The notes: generated by a model not told the origin, from the sequence alone. A stretch of DNA of 61,152 bases from Actinomycetota bacterium (GCA_029978705.1 JAPOIY010000014.1:1-61152), one strand, 5' to 3'. Counted from the stretch's first letter, positions 1-9,408 are shown. Program-made: numbers and translations.

Positions 1-1
1 C

Positions 2-979
2 AGCGTGCCCCGCGTGTTCGAGAAGGTCTTCAACGGGGCGCAGGCCAAGGCGGAGGCGGCGGGCAAGGGGTCGATCTTCAACACCGCCGCCCAGACCGCG
101 GTCGACTACAGCCGCTCGCTGGACGATGTGGGGCCCAGTCTCGTACTGCGCGTCAAACACGCCGTGTTCGACCGGCTCGTCTACCGGAAACTGCGGGCGG
201 CGATGGGCGGCCGCGTCCGGCACTCGGTGTCGGGGGGAGCGGCGCTGGGTGACCGCCTGGGGCACTTCTTCCGCGGGATCGGCGTGACCATCCTCGAGGG
301 GTACGGCCTGACGGAGACGGCCGCCGCCAGCACGGTCAACCGGCCCGACGGGATCACCATCGGCTCGGTGGGGCGGCCGATCCCCGGCACGTCCGTGCGC
401 ATCGCCGCGGACGGCGAGATCCTGCTGCGCGGGCCGCACATCTTCCGCGGCTACTGGAACAACGACGCCGCCACCCGCGAGGCCATCGAGCCCGACGGCT
501 GGTTCCACTCCGGGGACATCGGCCGGATCGACGATGACGGTTTCCTGCACATCACGGGGCGGAAGAAGGAGTTGCTCGTCACCGCGGGAGGCAAGAACGT
601 GGCCCCCGCCGTGCTGGAGGACCGGCTGCGCGCCCACCCGCTGGTGAGCCAGTGCATGGTCGTCGGCGACGGCAAGCCGTACATCGCCTGCCTGGTGACG
701 CTGGACGGGGAGTCCCTGCCGGTCTGGCTGGAGAACAACGGGAAGTCCCCCAACACGCCCGTCGCCGACCTGGTCGACGATCCGGCAGTCGTCGCGGAGA
801 TCCAGGGGGCGGTGGACCAGGCCAACAAGGCGGTGTCGAAGGCCGAGTCGATCCGCAAGTTCACGATCCTGCCGGTGGACTGGACCGAGGAGGGCGGCCA
901 GCTGACCCCGTCGCTGAAACTGAAACGCAACGTGGTGATGGCGGAGTTCGGGGACGACGTGGCGGCGCTGTACTCCTGA
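2..979 (+). CDS. Long-chain acyl-CoA synthetase (FadD15-like), C-terminal part
   Basis: C-terminal ~325 residues of an AMP-forming fatty acyl-CoA ligase; the reading frame is open at the left window edge, so the true start lies outside and the GTG at 5 is internal. Visible ANL-superfamily motifs, counted from that GTG: GYGLTET (99-105), GWFHSGDIG (165-173), [15 protein letters not shown] (185-199) and the catalytic lysine region LTPSLKLKR (300-308). The family activates fatty acids to acyl-AMP and then acyl-CoA. The position next to the DEDD/UvrC gene and trpD matches fadD15 in the mycobacterial order. The C-terminal mobile domain looks intact. Confidence 0.93.
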   Translation, partial: SVPRVFEKVFNGAQAKAEAAGKGSIFNTAAQTAVDYSRSLDDVGPSLVLRVKHAVFDRLVYRKLRAAMGGRVRHSVSGGAALGDRLGHFFRGIGVTILEGYGLTETAAASTVNRPDGITIGSVGRPIPGTSVRIAADGEILLRGPHIFRGYWNNDAATREAIEPDGWFHSGDIGRIDDDGFLHITGRKKELLVTAGGKNVAPAVLEDRLRAHPLVSQCMVVGDGKPYIACLVTLDGESLPVWLENNGKSPNTPVADLVDDPAVVAEIQGAVDQANKAVSKAESIRKFTILPVDWTEEGGQLTPSLKLKRNVVMAEFGDDVAALYS

Positions 980-1008
980 CGACCGCCGGCGCCCGGCTCC
1001 CGGACGGG

Positions 1009-1221
1009 TCACCCGACCTCGCGGCCCAGGTCCCGCGGGTCGCGCAGCGGCGGCACCAGCCCCCGGTCGGCGAGGACCACGATCGCGGCGGCGGCGGCGC
1101 GGTCCAGCTCCGGTGGTCCCAGCAGCACACTGACCAGACAGTCGCCGCACGCCACGTCCCGCACCGGGCAGGTGGCGCAGTTGATCGTGATGTCGTCCCC
1201 GGGGGAAGCGTTCGTCGGCAC
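1009..1221 (-). CDS. Conserved small actinobacterial protein with CxxC pairs
   Basis: 70 aa from the GTG at 1221, chosen over the GTG at 1251 because AAGGAGGG lies just upstream of it. The core reads NCATCPVRDVACGDCLVSVLLG followed by a conserved C-terminal stretch ADRGLVPPLRD. Four cysteines in a C-x2-C / C-x2-C arrangement suggest a metal or Fe-S site, but this is inference. I recognise it as a small family recurring near this locus in actinobacteria, with no known function. It is convergent with the acyl-CoA synthetase gene. Confidence 0.75.
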   Translation of the reverse strand: MPTNASPGDDITINCATCPVRDVACGDCLVSVLLGPPELDRAAAAAIVVLADRGLVPPLRDPRDLGREVG

Positions 1222-1297
1222 GGGGCCCTCCTTCGGTACCGCTCCGGGCACCCTGATCGGCTACCCGGAGCACGTTACGGAGGGGGTCCGACAGCGG

Positions 1298-1576
1298 TCA
1301 GGGGGTGCCGCCCAGGTCCTTCTCGTCCGGCGTGGCGCCGGTGGGCCGGTCGACGATCTCGATGCGGTCGGACGCCCCGCACCAGCGGCACATCACCGAC
1401 GCCACCTCCTCCGCCACGACCGTGGTCTCGGCCACCTCCGGCTCCCCGGCCATCGTGAAGTGCCAGTACTCGGTCACGGTCCGGGTGCGGGTGACGTCGA
1501 AACGCGTGAGATTACCGCAGTGGCCGCACCGCCAGCGGCTGCCCGGACCGGGAATCGCGAACGCCTCGGTCGGCAT
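1298..1576 (-). CDS. Small zinc-ribbon protein, conserved hypothetical
   Basis: 92 aa from the ATG at 1576, which has GGAGGG 8 nt upstream; a longer reading from 1603 lacks a ribosome site. Two CxxC knuckles, WRCGHCGN near the N-terminus and VMCRWCGASD in the second half, form a probable zinc ribbon. The middle (RTRTVTEYWHF) is aromatic and basic. No enzymatic motif is seen. It lies divergent from the DEDD-exonuclease fusion gene, sharing a 118-bp intergenic region with it. Confidence 0.72.
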   Translation of the reverse strand: MPTEAFAIPGPGSRWRCGHCGNLTRFDVTRTRTVTEYWHFTMAGEPEVAETTVVAEEVASVMCRWCGASDRIEIVDRPTGATPDEKDLGGTP

Positions 1577-1694
1577 CAGGGCAGCCCTCCTGGGTCGGTC
1601 CAACGGTGACCCAGCGTACCGCGCGGCCCGGGACCGGCCGGGTGTCGGACCCCTTGCCTACGGTGAGCCCGAACCGACCGAACGGAGGACCACC

Positions 1695-3458
1695 GTGGCC
1701 AGCCCGGCCCCCCCGCTCCAACAGTCCTTCGCGGACCTCGGCTGCCCGCTGCATGCCGTCGAGTTCGTGGTCGTCGACCTCGAGACCACCGGCGGCTCGC
1801 CGCGGGAGAACGGCATCACCGAGATCGGCGCCGTGCGCACCCGGGGGGGCACGGTGGCGGGTGAGTTCCACACCCTGGTCAACCCCGGGGTGCCGATCCC
1901 GGCGTTCATCGCGGCCCTCACGGGGATCACCGACGGCGCGGTCGCCGGAGCGCCCCGCATCGCCGCAGTGCTGCCGCAGTTCCTCGAGTTCGCCCGCGGG
2001 GCCGTCCTGGTGGCGCACAACGCCCCGTTCGACGTCGGATTCCTCAAGTCGGCGGCGGCGCACGCGGACACGCCGTGGCCGGAGTTCGCGGTCGTGGACA
2101 CGGCCCGGCTGGCGCGGGTGCTGCTGCACCGCGACGAGGTGCCCAACACCCGCCGGGCGCCCCGGGCCCGCCACTTCCGCTCCCCCGTCACCCCCGACCA
2201 CCGGGCTCTGACCGATGCCCGCGCCACGGTGACGGTGCTGCACGGCCTCCTGGAGCGGGCCGGGGACCTGGGTGCCCACCACCTCACCGACCTGGTCGCC
2301 CTGGGCAGCCGGGTGCGCCCCGAACAGCGCCGGAAACGCACCCTGGCCGACGGCCTGCCCACCGGCCCGGGGGTGTACCGCTTCCTCGCAGCCGACGGGC
2401 GCACCCTCTACACCGGCAAGGCCACGTCGCTGCGGGCTCGGGTGCGGCAGTACTTCACCGCCGGCGAGACCCGCGGCCGCATCCTCGAGATGATCCGGAT
2501 CGCGGACCGCGTGGCCGTCATCGAGTGCGCCACGGAACTGGAGGCGGCGGTCCGCGAGGTGCGCCTGATCGCCGCCGAGCAGCCGCCCTACAACCGGAGG
2601 TCCCGCAACGCCGAACGTGTCTTCTGGGTCTCGCTGACCGACGAGGCGGCCCCCCGCCTGTCGGTGACCAGGTCCCCGAGCGCCGCAGCCCTGGGCCCCT
2701 TCCCGTCCCAGCGGGCCGCCCGCCGTGCGGTCGAGGTCCTGCACCTGGCCCATCCGTTGCGGACCTGTACGACCCGGCTGACGCCCCGCCGTACCGCTGC
2801 GGCGTGTCTGCGCGCCGACCTGGGGTCGTGCCCGGCCCCGTGCCGCGACGCAGCCGCCTTCGTGCCGTACGGCGAGGTGGCCCGCAGCGCGCGGCACACC
2901 GTCACCGCGGACCTGTCCCCGGTCGTCACCGCCGTGACGCGGCAGCTGCACGACGTCGCCACCGCGGAGAGGTTCGAGGAGGCAGCCCGGCTCCGGGATG
3001 ACCTGCGACTGGTCCTGGCCGCCGCGGAGAACGGCCGCGCCCTGGCGATGCTCGGTGCGTGCGCCGAGGTCGTGGCCGCCCGGGCCGTCGGCCGCGACTG
3101 GCACGTGCACGTGATCCGCCACGGCCGCCTGGCGGCCGCCACCCGGGTTCCCCCCGACGCGGACCCGCGCGCAGCGGTGGCCGCGGCTGTCGCGACGGCG
3201 GCCGACGTCGACCCGCCCGGCCGCGCCACGCCCACGAGCGCGTCGGCCGAGGAGAGCCGGCTGATCCTGGCGTGGCTGGGACGCCCGGGCACCCGCCTGG
3301 TGTCCCTCACCGGCGTCCTGGCCCAGCCGCTGATCGGCGCCCAGCCCACGCTGGGCACGCTGACAGCCGTCCCCACCGGCCGGCCCCGGCCGGAGCCGCC
3401 CGCGGCGGCCGCGCCCGTCAGGAGCCGACTGGCGCGCCCCCGGCCAGTCGGCGCGTGA
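1695..3458 (+). CDS. DEDDh exonuclease / GIY-YIG (UvrC-Cho-like) fusion protein
   Basis: 587 aa from a GTG with GGAGGA 5-6 nt upstream. The N-terminal DnaQ-like 3'-5' exonuclease domain (~20-190) has D28/E30 in VVDLETTGG, D113 in HNAPFD and H169/D174 in DHRALTDA. A GIY-YIG nuclease domain follows (~218-300; GPGVYRF, TLYTGKA), then a UVR-type helical segment (ERFEEAARLRDDL). This architecture is known in actinobacteria (Rv2191 in M. tuberculosis) and is thought to act in DNA repair as a Cho/UvrC-like incision activity with end trimming; substrate is unproven. Its 3' end overlaps convergent trpD by 41 bp; both C-termini look normal. Confidence 0.92.
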   Translation: MASPAPPLQQSFADLGCPLHAVEFVVVDLETTGGSPRENGITEIGAVRTRGGTVAGEFHTLVNPGVPIPAFIAALTGITDGAVAGAPRIAAVLPQFLEFARGAVLVAHNAPFDVGFLKSAAAHADTPWPEFAVVDTARLARVLLHRDEVPNTRRAPRARHFRSPVTPDHRALTDARATVTVLHGLLERAGDLGAHHLTDLVALGSRVRPEQRRKRTLADGLPTGPGVYRFLAADGRTLYTGKATSLRARVRQYFTAGETRGRILEMIRIADRVAVIECATELEAAVREVRLIAAEQPPYNRRSRNAERVFWVSLTDEAAPRLSVTRSPSAAALGPFPSQRAARRAVEVLHLAHPLRTCTTRLTPRRTAAACLRADLGSCPAPCRDAAAFVPYGEVARSARHTVTADLSPVVTAVTRQLHDVATAERFEEAARLRDDLRLVLAAAENGRALAMLGACAEVVAARAVGRDWHVHVIRHGRLAAATRVPPDADPRAAVAAAVATAADVDPPGRATPTSASAEESRLILAWLGRPGTRLVSLTGVLAQPLIGAQPTLGTLTAVPTGRPRPEPPAAAAPVRSRLARPRPVGA

Positions 3459-4515
3459 CCTCGCCCCACCGCTCGAGGGTGTCGCCCGCGGCTCCGCTGG
3501 CCATCAGGGCGCGGGCGCGGGCCAGAGGCGCCGCGAGCGCGTCGGGCAGGGGGACGTCGGGGGCGACGCGGCCCGCGGCGGTGTCCTGCACCAGCATCGC
3601 CGCGGCGGCGTTGAGAGCGACGGCCTCGCGGACCGCCGCGATGCGGGCGGGCGGGTCCCCCCCGGACAGGACCGCGCGGGCGACCTCCGCGTTGAACGCC
3701 GCATCCCCGCCGGCCAGGGCGCCCGCCTCGGGCCGGGGGATGCCCAGGTCCCGCGCGTCGACCGACGTCGGGAGGACCTGCCCGGTACGGGTGTCCCAGA
3801 CGCGGGTGGGCGCGGCCGTGGTCAGCTCGTCCATCCCGTCGTCGCCCCGCACGACCAGGGCGACGGTGCCGCGCCGGGCCAGAGCGCCCGCCACGACGGG
3901 CGCGAGCTCGGCGTCGGCCACGCCCACGACCTGGGCCGCCGGTCGGGCGGGGTTGGCCAACGGGCCGAGCACGTTGAAGATCGTGCGGATACCCAGCTCC
4001 CGCCGCACCGGTCCGGCGTGCCGCATGGCCGGGTGGAACACGGGCGCGAAGCAGAACGCGAGGCCCGCCTCCGCCACGCAGGGCGCGATGGCGTCGGGCG
4101 GAAGGTCAGCGACCACCCCGAGGGCCTCCAGGACGTCGGCCGACCCGGACAGTGAGGAGGCGGCGCGGTTGCCGTGTTTGACCACGGTGCGGCCGTCGGC
4201 GGCCACCACGACCGCGGCCATCGTGGAGATGTTCACTGAACCGGTGTTGTCCCCGCCGGTGCCGCACGTGTCGACGGTCACGCCGGGCACCGTCACCGGC
4301 ACGGCATGTTCGAGCATGACGTCCACCAGGGCCGCCACCACGTCCGCGGCCACGTCCCCGGCGCGCAGGGCCACCAGGAACGCCGCGATCTGCGCGGGGG
4401 AGGCCCGGCCGGCCATGACCTCGTCCATCGCCCACCGGGCGGCCGGGGGGTCGATCGCCCCGGTCTCCAGCAGGCCGTCCAGCAGGGACGGCCACGACGG
4501 GGGGGCGGAGGTCAC
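3418..4515 (-). CDS. trpD: Anthranilate phosphoribosyltransferase
   Basis: 365 aa, typical length. Catalyses anthranilate + PRPP to N-(5-phosphoribosyl)anthranilate in tryptophan synthesis. The PRPP-binding glycine-rich loop lies at 82-98 (DTCGTGGDNTGSVNIST), followed by KHGNRAASSLSGSADVLE (113-130). The GTG start has a -10-like TACCCT exactly 6 nt upstream, so the mRNA is probably leaderless. It stands apart from other trp genes. The same solitary trpD between the DEDD/UvrC gene and ctaE is found in mycobacteria. Confidence 0.97.
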   Translation of the reverse strand: MTSAPPSWPSLLDGLLETGAIDPPAARWAMDEVMAGRASPAQIAAFLVALRAGDVAADVVAALVDVMLEHAVPVTVPGVTVDTCGTGGDNTGSVNISTMAAVVVAADGRTVVKHGNRAASSLSGSADVLEALGVVADLPPDAIAPCVAEAGLAFCFAPVFHPAMRHAGPVRRELGIRTIFNVLGPLANPARPAAQVVGVADAELAPVVAGALARRGTVALVVRGDDGMDELTTAAPTRVWDTRTGQVLPTSVDARDLGIPRPEAGALAGGDAAFNAEVARAVLSGGDPPARIAAVREAVALNAAAAMLVQDTAAGRVAPDVPLPDALAAPLARARALMASGAAGDTLERWGEVTRRLAGGAPVGS

Positions 4516-4521
4516 GGCGCC

Positions 4522-4527
4522 AGGGTA
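4522..4527 (-). promoter_or_regulatory. -10 element of trpD, leaderless arrangement
   Basis: TACCCT on the minus strand, 6 nt before the trpD GTG. This spacing would place the transcription start at or next to the start codon. No ribosome-binding site is visible. Confidence 0.55.
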
Positions 4528-4537
4528 CGCGGGGCCG

Positions 4538-5002
4538 TCAGAGGGTCGGGAGGGCGGCGATCCGGCGCCGCAGGAGGGCCGCCACGCCCTCCGGGAAGGC
4601 CAGCGGGTCCAGCGGCACCGAGGCGACGTCGTCCGCCCGGGACCACGTCGCGAGCCACGCGTCGGCGTGGCGGCCGACGACCAGCAGGATCGGGGGGCAC
4701 TGGTAGATCTCGTCCTTGAGCTGCCGGCAGATCCCCATGCCGCCCGCCGGGACCGCCTCGCCGTCGAGGATGCACAGGTCGATACCGCCGCTGTCCGCCC
4801 CAGGCTTCTGCTCCACCTCGGTCGCCACGTGCACCCCGGGGGTCAGCGCCCGGATCACCATGGGCTCCGTCGCGCACTCCACGTACTCGACCTGGGGCAG
4901 TTCGGCCGACGGCCGGGGCCCGAGCAGGGAGATGATCCGGGCACGGGTGTTGCGGTCGCTGGAGTACACGAGAACACGCAGCCTGCGGGGGGCGTCGGTC
5001 AT
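4538..5002 (-). CDS. Degenerate response-regulator receiver-like protein
   Basis: 154 aa from the ATG at 5002; the longer reading upstream would run over the ctaE promoter. The fold pattern resembles a CheY-like receiver: LRVLVYSSDRN as beta-1 and IDLCILDG with D80 at the phospho-acceptor position. However, the acidic pair after beta-1 is reduced to one Asp, and the beta-5 lysine is missing (VPLDPLAF). No output domain is present. It is a conserved actinobacterial neighbour of ctaE; signalling by phosphorylation is doubtful. A -10-like TAGGAT lies 7 nt upstream of the ATG. Confidence 0.72.
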   Translation of the reverse strand: MTDAPRRLRVLVYSSDRNTRARIISLLGPRPSAELPQVEYVECATEPMVIRALTPGVHVATEVEQKPGADSGGIDLCILDGEAVPAGGMGICRQLKDEIYQCPPILLVVGRHADAWLATWSRADDVASVPLDPLAFPEGVAALLRRRIAALPTL

Positions 5003-5009
5003 GGCCCCG

Positions 5010-5015
5010 ATCCTA
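5010..5015 (-). promoter_or_regulatory. -10 element of the receiver-like gene
   Basis: TAGGAT on the minus strand, 7 nt before the ATG at 5002; near-leaderless spacing, with no ribosome site between. Confidence 0.5.
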
Positions 5016-5133
5016 GCCACGCGGGCCGCCCCCGTCTGCCCGACCGGGGCGGTGGGGCGCCGGCACGGCCGCGATCCGGAGGAAAATGTCCCCTTGATCG
5101 GGGGGTCAAGTATCCGTCGCCACCCAAAGGTGC

Positions 5134-5139
5134 CAGAAT
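5134..5139 (+). promoter_or_regulatory. -10 element of ctaE-qcrCAB
   Basis: CAGAAT 6 nt before the ctaE GTG. The same CAGAAT-N6-GTG arrangement precedes nadA. An inverted repeat CTTGA-N7-TCAAG (about 5094-5110) lies just upstream, at the expected -35 zone, and could be an operator. Confidence 0.5.
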
Positions 5140-5145
5140 CCGCGT

Positions 5146-5748
5146 GTGAGCACTGCAACGGCAACTGCGGCGCAGGCACATCAGCCTGCCTCCCGGCCGA
5201 ACATGGTGTCGGTCGGGACCATCGTCTGGCTGTCCTCGGAATTGATGTTCTTCGCGGGCCTGTTCGCGATGTACCTCACCCTGCGGGGCACCAACCCGGA
5301 GATCTGGGCGGTCGACACCCAGAAACTGAACGTGCCGTTCGCCGCCGCCAACACGACGGTCCTGGTCCTCAGCTCGGTCACGTGCCAGATGGGCGTGTTC
5401 GCCGCCGAGCGCGGTGACCGGGACCGGCTGCGCTTCTGGTTCGCCATCACCTTCGTCATGGGCTCGGTCTTCGTCGCCGGCCAGGTGTTCGAGTACTCGC
5501 AGCTGCTGCATGAGGGGCTGAGTTTCTCCGGGTCGCCCTACGGCTCGGCCTTCTTCCTCACCACCGGGTTCCACGGCCTGCACGTGACCGGCGGTCTCAT
5601 CGCCTTCCTCTTCGTGCTCGCCCGCACGTACATGGCCCGCCGGTTCACCCACCAGGAGGCGACGTCAGCCGTCGTCGTCTCGTACTACTGGCACTTCGTC
5701 GACGTGGTGTGGATCGCCCTCTTCGCCATGATCTACATCCTGCAATGA
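5146..5748 (+). CDS. ctaE: Cytochrome c oxidase subunit III
   Basis: 200 aa membrane protein with about five transmembrane helices, the short actinobacterial form. Typical segments are [35 protein letters not shown] and the C-terminal [14 protein letters not shown]. It is part of the aa3 terminal oxidase, binding next to CtaD and stabilising proton uptake. It heads the operon ctaE-qcrC-qcrA-qcrB, as in mycobacteria and corynebacteria, where the bcc and aa3 complexes form a supercomplex. No Shine-Dalgarno precedes the GTG, consistent with leaderless translation. Confidence 0.97.
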   Translation: MSTATATAAQAHQPASRPNMVSVGTIVWLSSELMFFAGLFAMYLTLRGTNPEIWAVDTQKLNVPFAAANTTVLVLSSVTCQMGVFAAERGDRDRLRFWFAITFVMGSVFVAGQVFEYSQLLHEGLSFSGSPYGSAFFLTTGFHGLHVTGGLIAFLFVLARTYMARRFTHQEATSAVVVSYYWHFVDVVWIALFAMIYILQ

Positions 5749-5783
5749 CCGCGACAACCCATGACAAGGGGTGAGCTGAGACC

Positions 5784-6572
5784 GTGAAGACCCTCGCCAG
5801 CCACCGCCGCCACCCGGCTGCGGTGTTCGTTGCCATCCTGGTGGGCCTGTTCGTCACCGGCGGTCTGTACGCCGTGGCCAACACCGCGACGCAGGCCCAG
5901 TCCGCTGAGCAGGTCGACGCCACCCAGATCCTGACCGGCAAGAAGCTCTTCCTCGAAGGCTGCTCCAGCTGCCACGGCACCGCCGCGCAGGGCACCGAGA
6001 ACGGTCCCACGCTGATCGGCGTCGGGTCGGCCGCGGTGCACTTCCAGGTGTCCACGGGCCGGATGCCGCTGGCGAATCCCGGCGCCCAGGCGCCGCAGAA
6101 GCCCCCGGAGTACAGCGAGGCCGACGTCGCAGCGATGTCCGCCTACGTGGCCTCCCTGGCCCCCGGTCCCGCCATCCCCACCGCCGAGGACCTCGACTAC
6201 TCCGACGCCGACGTGGCGGAGGGGGGCGAACTGTTCCGGGCGAACTGCTCGCAGTGCCACCAGGCGGCCGGACGTGGCGGCGCGCTGAGCAACGGCAAGT
6301 ACGCCCCCAACCTGATGGAAGCCACCCCGCAGGAGATCTACGAGGCGATGCTCACGGGCCCGCAGAACATGCCCGTCTTCGGTGACAGCACGATGCCGCC
6401 GGAGGACAAGCAGGCCATCATCGCCTACGTCGAGACCCTCAAGGCCTCCGACGACCCGGGCGGGTGGGCCCTCGGCCGTTTCGGACCCGTCACGGAAGGC
6501 CTGTTCATGTGGATCGGCGCCCTGCTGCTGGTGGTGGCGTGCGCGATCTGGATCGGAGCGAAGGTTCGATGA
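5784..6572 (+). CDS. qcrC: Diheme cytochrome c subunit of the bcc complex
   Basis: 262 aa. An N-terminal membrane anchor is followed by two heme c sites, CSSCH (60-64) and CSQCH (155-159), and a C-terminal transmembrane helix near 240-260. In actinobacteria this fused dihaem subunit replaces soluble cytochrome c, passing electrons directly from the bcc complex to CtaC. It ends in an ATGA overlap with qcrA. The GTG start is preceded by a weak purine-rich site (GGGGTGAGCTGAG). Confidence 0.97.
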   Translation: MKTLASHRRHPAAVFVAILVGLFVTGGLYAVANTATQAQSAEQVDATQILTGKKLFLEGCSSCHGTAAQGTENGPTLIGVGSAAVHFQVSTGRMPLANPGAQAPQKPPEYSEADVAAMSAYVASLAPGPAIPTAEDLDYSDADVAEGGELFRANCSQCHQAAGRGGALSNGKYAPNLMEATPQEIYEAMLTGPQNMPVFGDSTMPPEDKQAIIAYVETLKASDDPGGWALGRFGPVTEGLFMWIGALLLVVACAIWIGAKVR

Positions 6573-7651
6573 GCGACAGCAAGGATCTGACCCCGGCGGC
6601 CGGGGACGCAGCGGCGCCCGCGACGCAGCAGGCGCTGCGGCCGGGCGAGTGGCCGCGCGCCGACGTGGCGCACCACCTGCGCCGCACCGACACCGACCCA
6701 CGGGCCCAGAAGCGGGCGGCCCGCCAGGTCGCCATGATGTTCCTGCTGTCCGTGCTGATGGTGGTCCTGTTCATCGTCGCCTTCGTCGCCATCCCCCGCG
6801 ACGCGGTCATCACGCTGCCGTACATCGGGGCGATCGGGGCGCTCACCGCTGCGATGGGCGTCACCTTCGGCCTGGCGATCTTCCTCATCGGCGCCGGCGC
6901 GGTGCACTGGGCCAAGAAGCTCATGAGCGACGTCGAGGTGGTGCAGGAGCGCCACCCGATGAAGACGGACGCCGAAGACACCGCCGTGGCCGCCGACATC
7001 TACCAGGTCGGCAAGGAGTCCTCCGGCTTCGCGAAGTACCCCGTCATCCGGCGCACGATGCTGCTGGCGATGGCGCTGGTGCCCATCCCCTTCATCGTGT
7101 CCCTGCGGGACCTGTGGGTCACTCCCCCCGGCATCACCACGCCCTCCGAGGAGCTGCTGGTCACCCTGTGGAAGCCGGGCATGCGCCTGGTCACCGACAT
7201 CACGTACCAGCCCGTGCGCGCCGACGACATCCCCGTCGGAGGTCTCGTCAACGTCGTGCCCGCCGACCTGCCCCTCGACGAGGAGGAGACGGGCAACCTG
7301 GACGCCCGCGCCAAGTCCGCAGCCATCATCGTGCGGATGACCCCCGAGGAGATCCAGTCGCAGCAGGGTGAGGGATGGGACTACCAGGGCATCCTGGCCT
7401 TCTCCAAGATCTGCACCCACGTCGGCTGCCCCATCTCGCTGTACCAGCAGCGCACCCACGAACTGCTGTGCCCCTGCCACCAGTCGACCTTCAACCTGGC
7501 CGACTCCGCGAACGTCGTCTTCGGTCCCGCCGCGAGGCGCATGCCGCAACTTCCCATTACGGTGGACGACGAGGGGTACCTGGTGGCCGTCAGCGACTTC
7601 CAGGAACCCGTCGGTCCGAGCTTCTGGGAGCTGAAGGAGAGCTACTCATGA
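6569..7651 (+). CDS. qcrA: Rieske iron-sulfur subunit of the bcc complex
   Basis: 360 aa. Start is the ATG overlapping the qcrC stop. Three transmembrane helices (about 54-76, 83-110, 162-180), the actinobacterial arrangement, precede the C-terminal Rieske domain. The [2Fe-2S] ligands are C282 and H284 (CTHVGC) and C301 and H304 (CPCH), with C287/C303 as the disulfide pair. It transfers electrons from quinol to the cytochrome c subunit. It is coupled to qcrB by a second ATGA overlap, favouring equal synthesis. Confidence 0.97.
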   Translation: MSDSKDLTPAAGDAAAPATQQALRPGEWPRADVAHHLRRTDTDPRAQKRAARQVAMMFLLSVLMVVLFIVAFVAIPRDAVITLPYIGAIGALTAAMGVTFGLAIFLIGAGAVHWAKKLMSDVEVVQERHPMKTDAEDTAVAADIYQVGKESSGFAKYPVIRRTMLLAMALVPIPFIVSLRDLWVTPPGITTPSEELLVTLWKPGMRLVTDITYQPVRADDIPVGGLVNVVPADLPLDEEETGNLDARAKSAAIIVRMTPEEIQSQQGEGWDYQGILAFSKICTHVGCPISLYQQRTHELLCPCHQSTFNLADSANVVFGPAARRMPQLPITVDDEGYLVAVSDFQEPVGPSFWELKESYS

Positions 7652-9360
7652 GTACCTCGCAGTTGGCGCCGGTAGAGGCGAAGGGCGCGGGCGTCGCGAC
7701 CTATCTGGACGAACGCGTCGGCGCGAACGGCTTCCTGCGCCGCAACCTCAACAAGGTCTTCCCCGACCACTGGTCGTTCATGCTCGGCGAGGTCGCCCTC
7801 TACAGCTTCATCGTGGTCCTCATCTCCGGGGTGTACCTCACGCTCTTCTTCAAGCCGAGCATGGTGGAGGTCATCTACGAGGGCCCGTACATCCCGCTCA
7901 AGGGCGTGAAGATGTCGCAGGCCTACGACTCGGCCCTGGACATCTCCTTCGAGGTGCGGGGCGGTCTGCTCATGCGCCAGATCCACCACTGGGCGGCCCT
8001 GTTCTTCATGACGGCGATCGCCGTGCACATGTTCCGGGTGTTCTTCACCGGCGCCTTCCGCAAACCGCGGGAGATGAACTGGGTGGTGGGCGTCAGCCTC
8101 GCCATGGTGTCGCTCATGGCCGGGTTCTCCGGCTACTCGCTGCCCGACGACCTGCTGTCCGGCACGGGGCTGCGGATCGCGGAGGGCATCGTGCTGTCGA
8201 TCCCCATCGTCGGCACGTGGGTGAGTTTCCTGATGTTCGGCGGCGAGTTCCCCGGAACGGACTTCATCTCGCGCCTCTATGGCATCCACATCCTGCTCAT
8301 CCCGGGGATCCTGCTGGCCCTGATCACGGTCCATCTCATGATGGTGTGGGTCCAGAAACACACCCAGTTCCCGGGGCCCGCGCGCACCAACAACAACGTC
8401 GTCGGCTACCCGCTGATGCCGATCTACATGGCCAAGGCGGGCGGCTTCTTCTTCCTGGTCTTCGGCATCATCGTCGTCATCGCCGGAATCGTGCAGCTCA
8501 ACCCGATCTGGCTGTTCGGGCCCTACACCCCGGACCAGGTGTCCGCGGGCACCCAGCCGGACTGGTACATCGGCTGGCTCGACGGCGCGTTACGGGTGAT
8601 GCCGAACTGGGAGATCCAGGCTCTGGGCTACACCCTGAGCCTCAACATCCTCATCCCGGCCCTCGTCGTGCCGGGCATCATCACCACGCTGCTCATCGCC
8701 TACCCGTTCATCGAGGCGTGGGCGTCGGGCGACAAGAGCGAGCACCACCTGCTCGACCGCCCGCGGGACGCCCCGACCCGGACCGCTCTCGGGGTCATGG
8801 CCATCACGTTCTATGTGCTGCTGTGGATCGGTGGCGGCAACGACATCATCGCCGTGGGCTTCGACCTGTCCATCAACTTCATCATCTGGGCGCTGCGCAT
8901 CAGCCTGATCGTGCTGCCCCCGATCGCCTTCCTGATCACCCGTCGGATCTGCCTGGCGCTGCAGCGGCGCGACCGCGACAAGTTGCTGCACGGCCGGGAG
9001 ACCGGACAGATCCTGCGGATGCCCAACGGCGAGTTCCTCGAGATCCACGCCCCCCTCAACGAGGAGGAGCGCGCGAAGATCATGGCCAAGCCGGACGTCA
9101 AACCGCTGCCCATGCCCCCCGAGACCGACAGCACCGGGGTCAAGAACCCCCGGCTCAAGAAGGACCGGAGGCGGGCGAAGATCTCGCAGTTCCTGTTCGG
9201 GGACAACATCGCCGCACCCACGAGCGCCGAGATCTCCGAGGCCGACGCGCACCTGGCGCACGAGGTCCAGCAGGACGCACCGGTGGTCGCCGAGGAAGAG
9301 TCCCTGCAGATCGCTCACGACGGGGCGGTGCTGGAGGAGTCCAGCAGCACGAGGGACTGA
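7648..9360 (+). CDS. qcrB: Cytochrome b subunit of the bcc complex
   Basis: 570 aa. Start is the ATG overlapping the qcrA stop. The transmembrane core carries the paired haem-b histidines (IHHWAALFF and AVHMFRVFF; later IHILLIP and TVHLMMVWV). A long hydrophilic C-terminal extension (~100 residues beyond the last helix near RRICLALQRRDRDK) is typical of actinobacterial QcrB. It contains the quinol oxidation and reduction sites. It ends the operon; a GC-rich hairpin follows. Confidence 0.97.
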   Translation: MSTSQLAPVEAKGAGVATYLDERVGANGFLRRNLNKVFPDHWSFMLGEVALYSFIVVLISGVYLTLFFKPSMVEVIYEGPYIPLKGVKMSQAYDSALDISFEVRGGLLMRQIHHWAALFFMTAIAVHMFRVFFTGAFRKPREMNWVVGVSLAMVSLMAGFSGYSLPDDLLSGTGLRIAEGIVLSIPIVGTWVSFLMFGGEFPGTDFISRLYGIHILLIPGILLALITVHLMMVWVQKHTQFPGPARTNNNVVGYPLMPIYMAKAGGFFFLVFGIIVVIAGIVQLNPIWLFGPYTPDQVSAGTQPDWYIGWLDGALRVMPNWEIQALGYTLSLNILIPALVVPGIITTLLIAYPFIEAWASGDKSEHHLLDRPRDAPTRTALGVMAITFYVLLWIGGGNDIIAVGFDLSINFIIWALRISLIVLPPIAFLITRRICLALQRRDRDKLLHGRETGQILRMPNGEFLEIHAPLNEEERAKIMAKPDVKPLPMPPETDSTGVKNPRLKKDRRRAKISQFLFGDNIAAPTSAEISEADAHLAHEVQQDAPVVAEEESLQIAHDGAVLEESSSTRD

Positions 9361-9363
9361 CCA

Positions 9364-9388
9364 GCTCCCCTCCCCCACCTCGGGGAGC
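9364..9388 (+). terminator. Hairpin after qcrB
   Basis: Stem GCTCCCC / GGGGAGC with an 11-nt C-rich loop, starting 4 nt after the qcrB stop. No U-tract follows, as is common in high-GC actinobacteria, so termination strength is uncertain. Confidence 0.5.
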
Positions 9389-9408
9389 GCTCACCGGGAC
9401 GCGCTCTG

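Noticed and set aside
3418-3458. Overlap of the DEDD/GIY-YIG gene and trpD as a possible frameshift
   Set aside because: Both proteins end with family-typical lengths; a short convergent overlap is common in compact actinobacterial genomes.
3059-5149. A 696-codon open frame on the plus strand antisense to trpD, and similar long frames such as 1512-3122 minus and 12111-13175 plus
   Set aside because: They are antisense or out-of-frame shadows of clear genes in a very GC-rich genome, with Arg/Pro/Gly-rich composition and no domain pattern.
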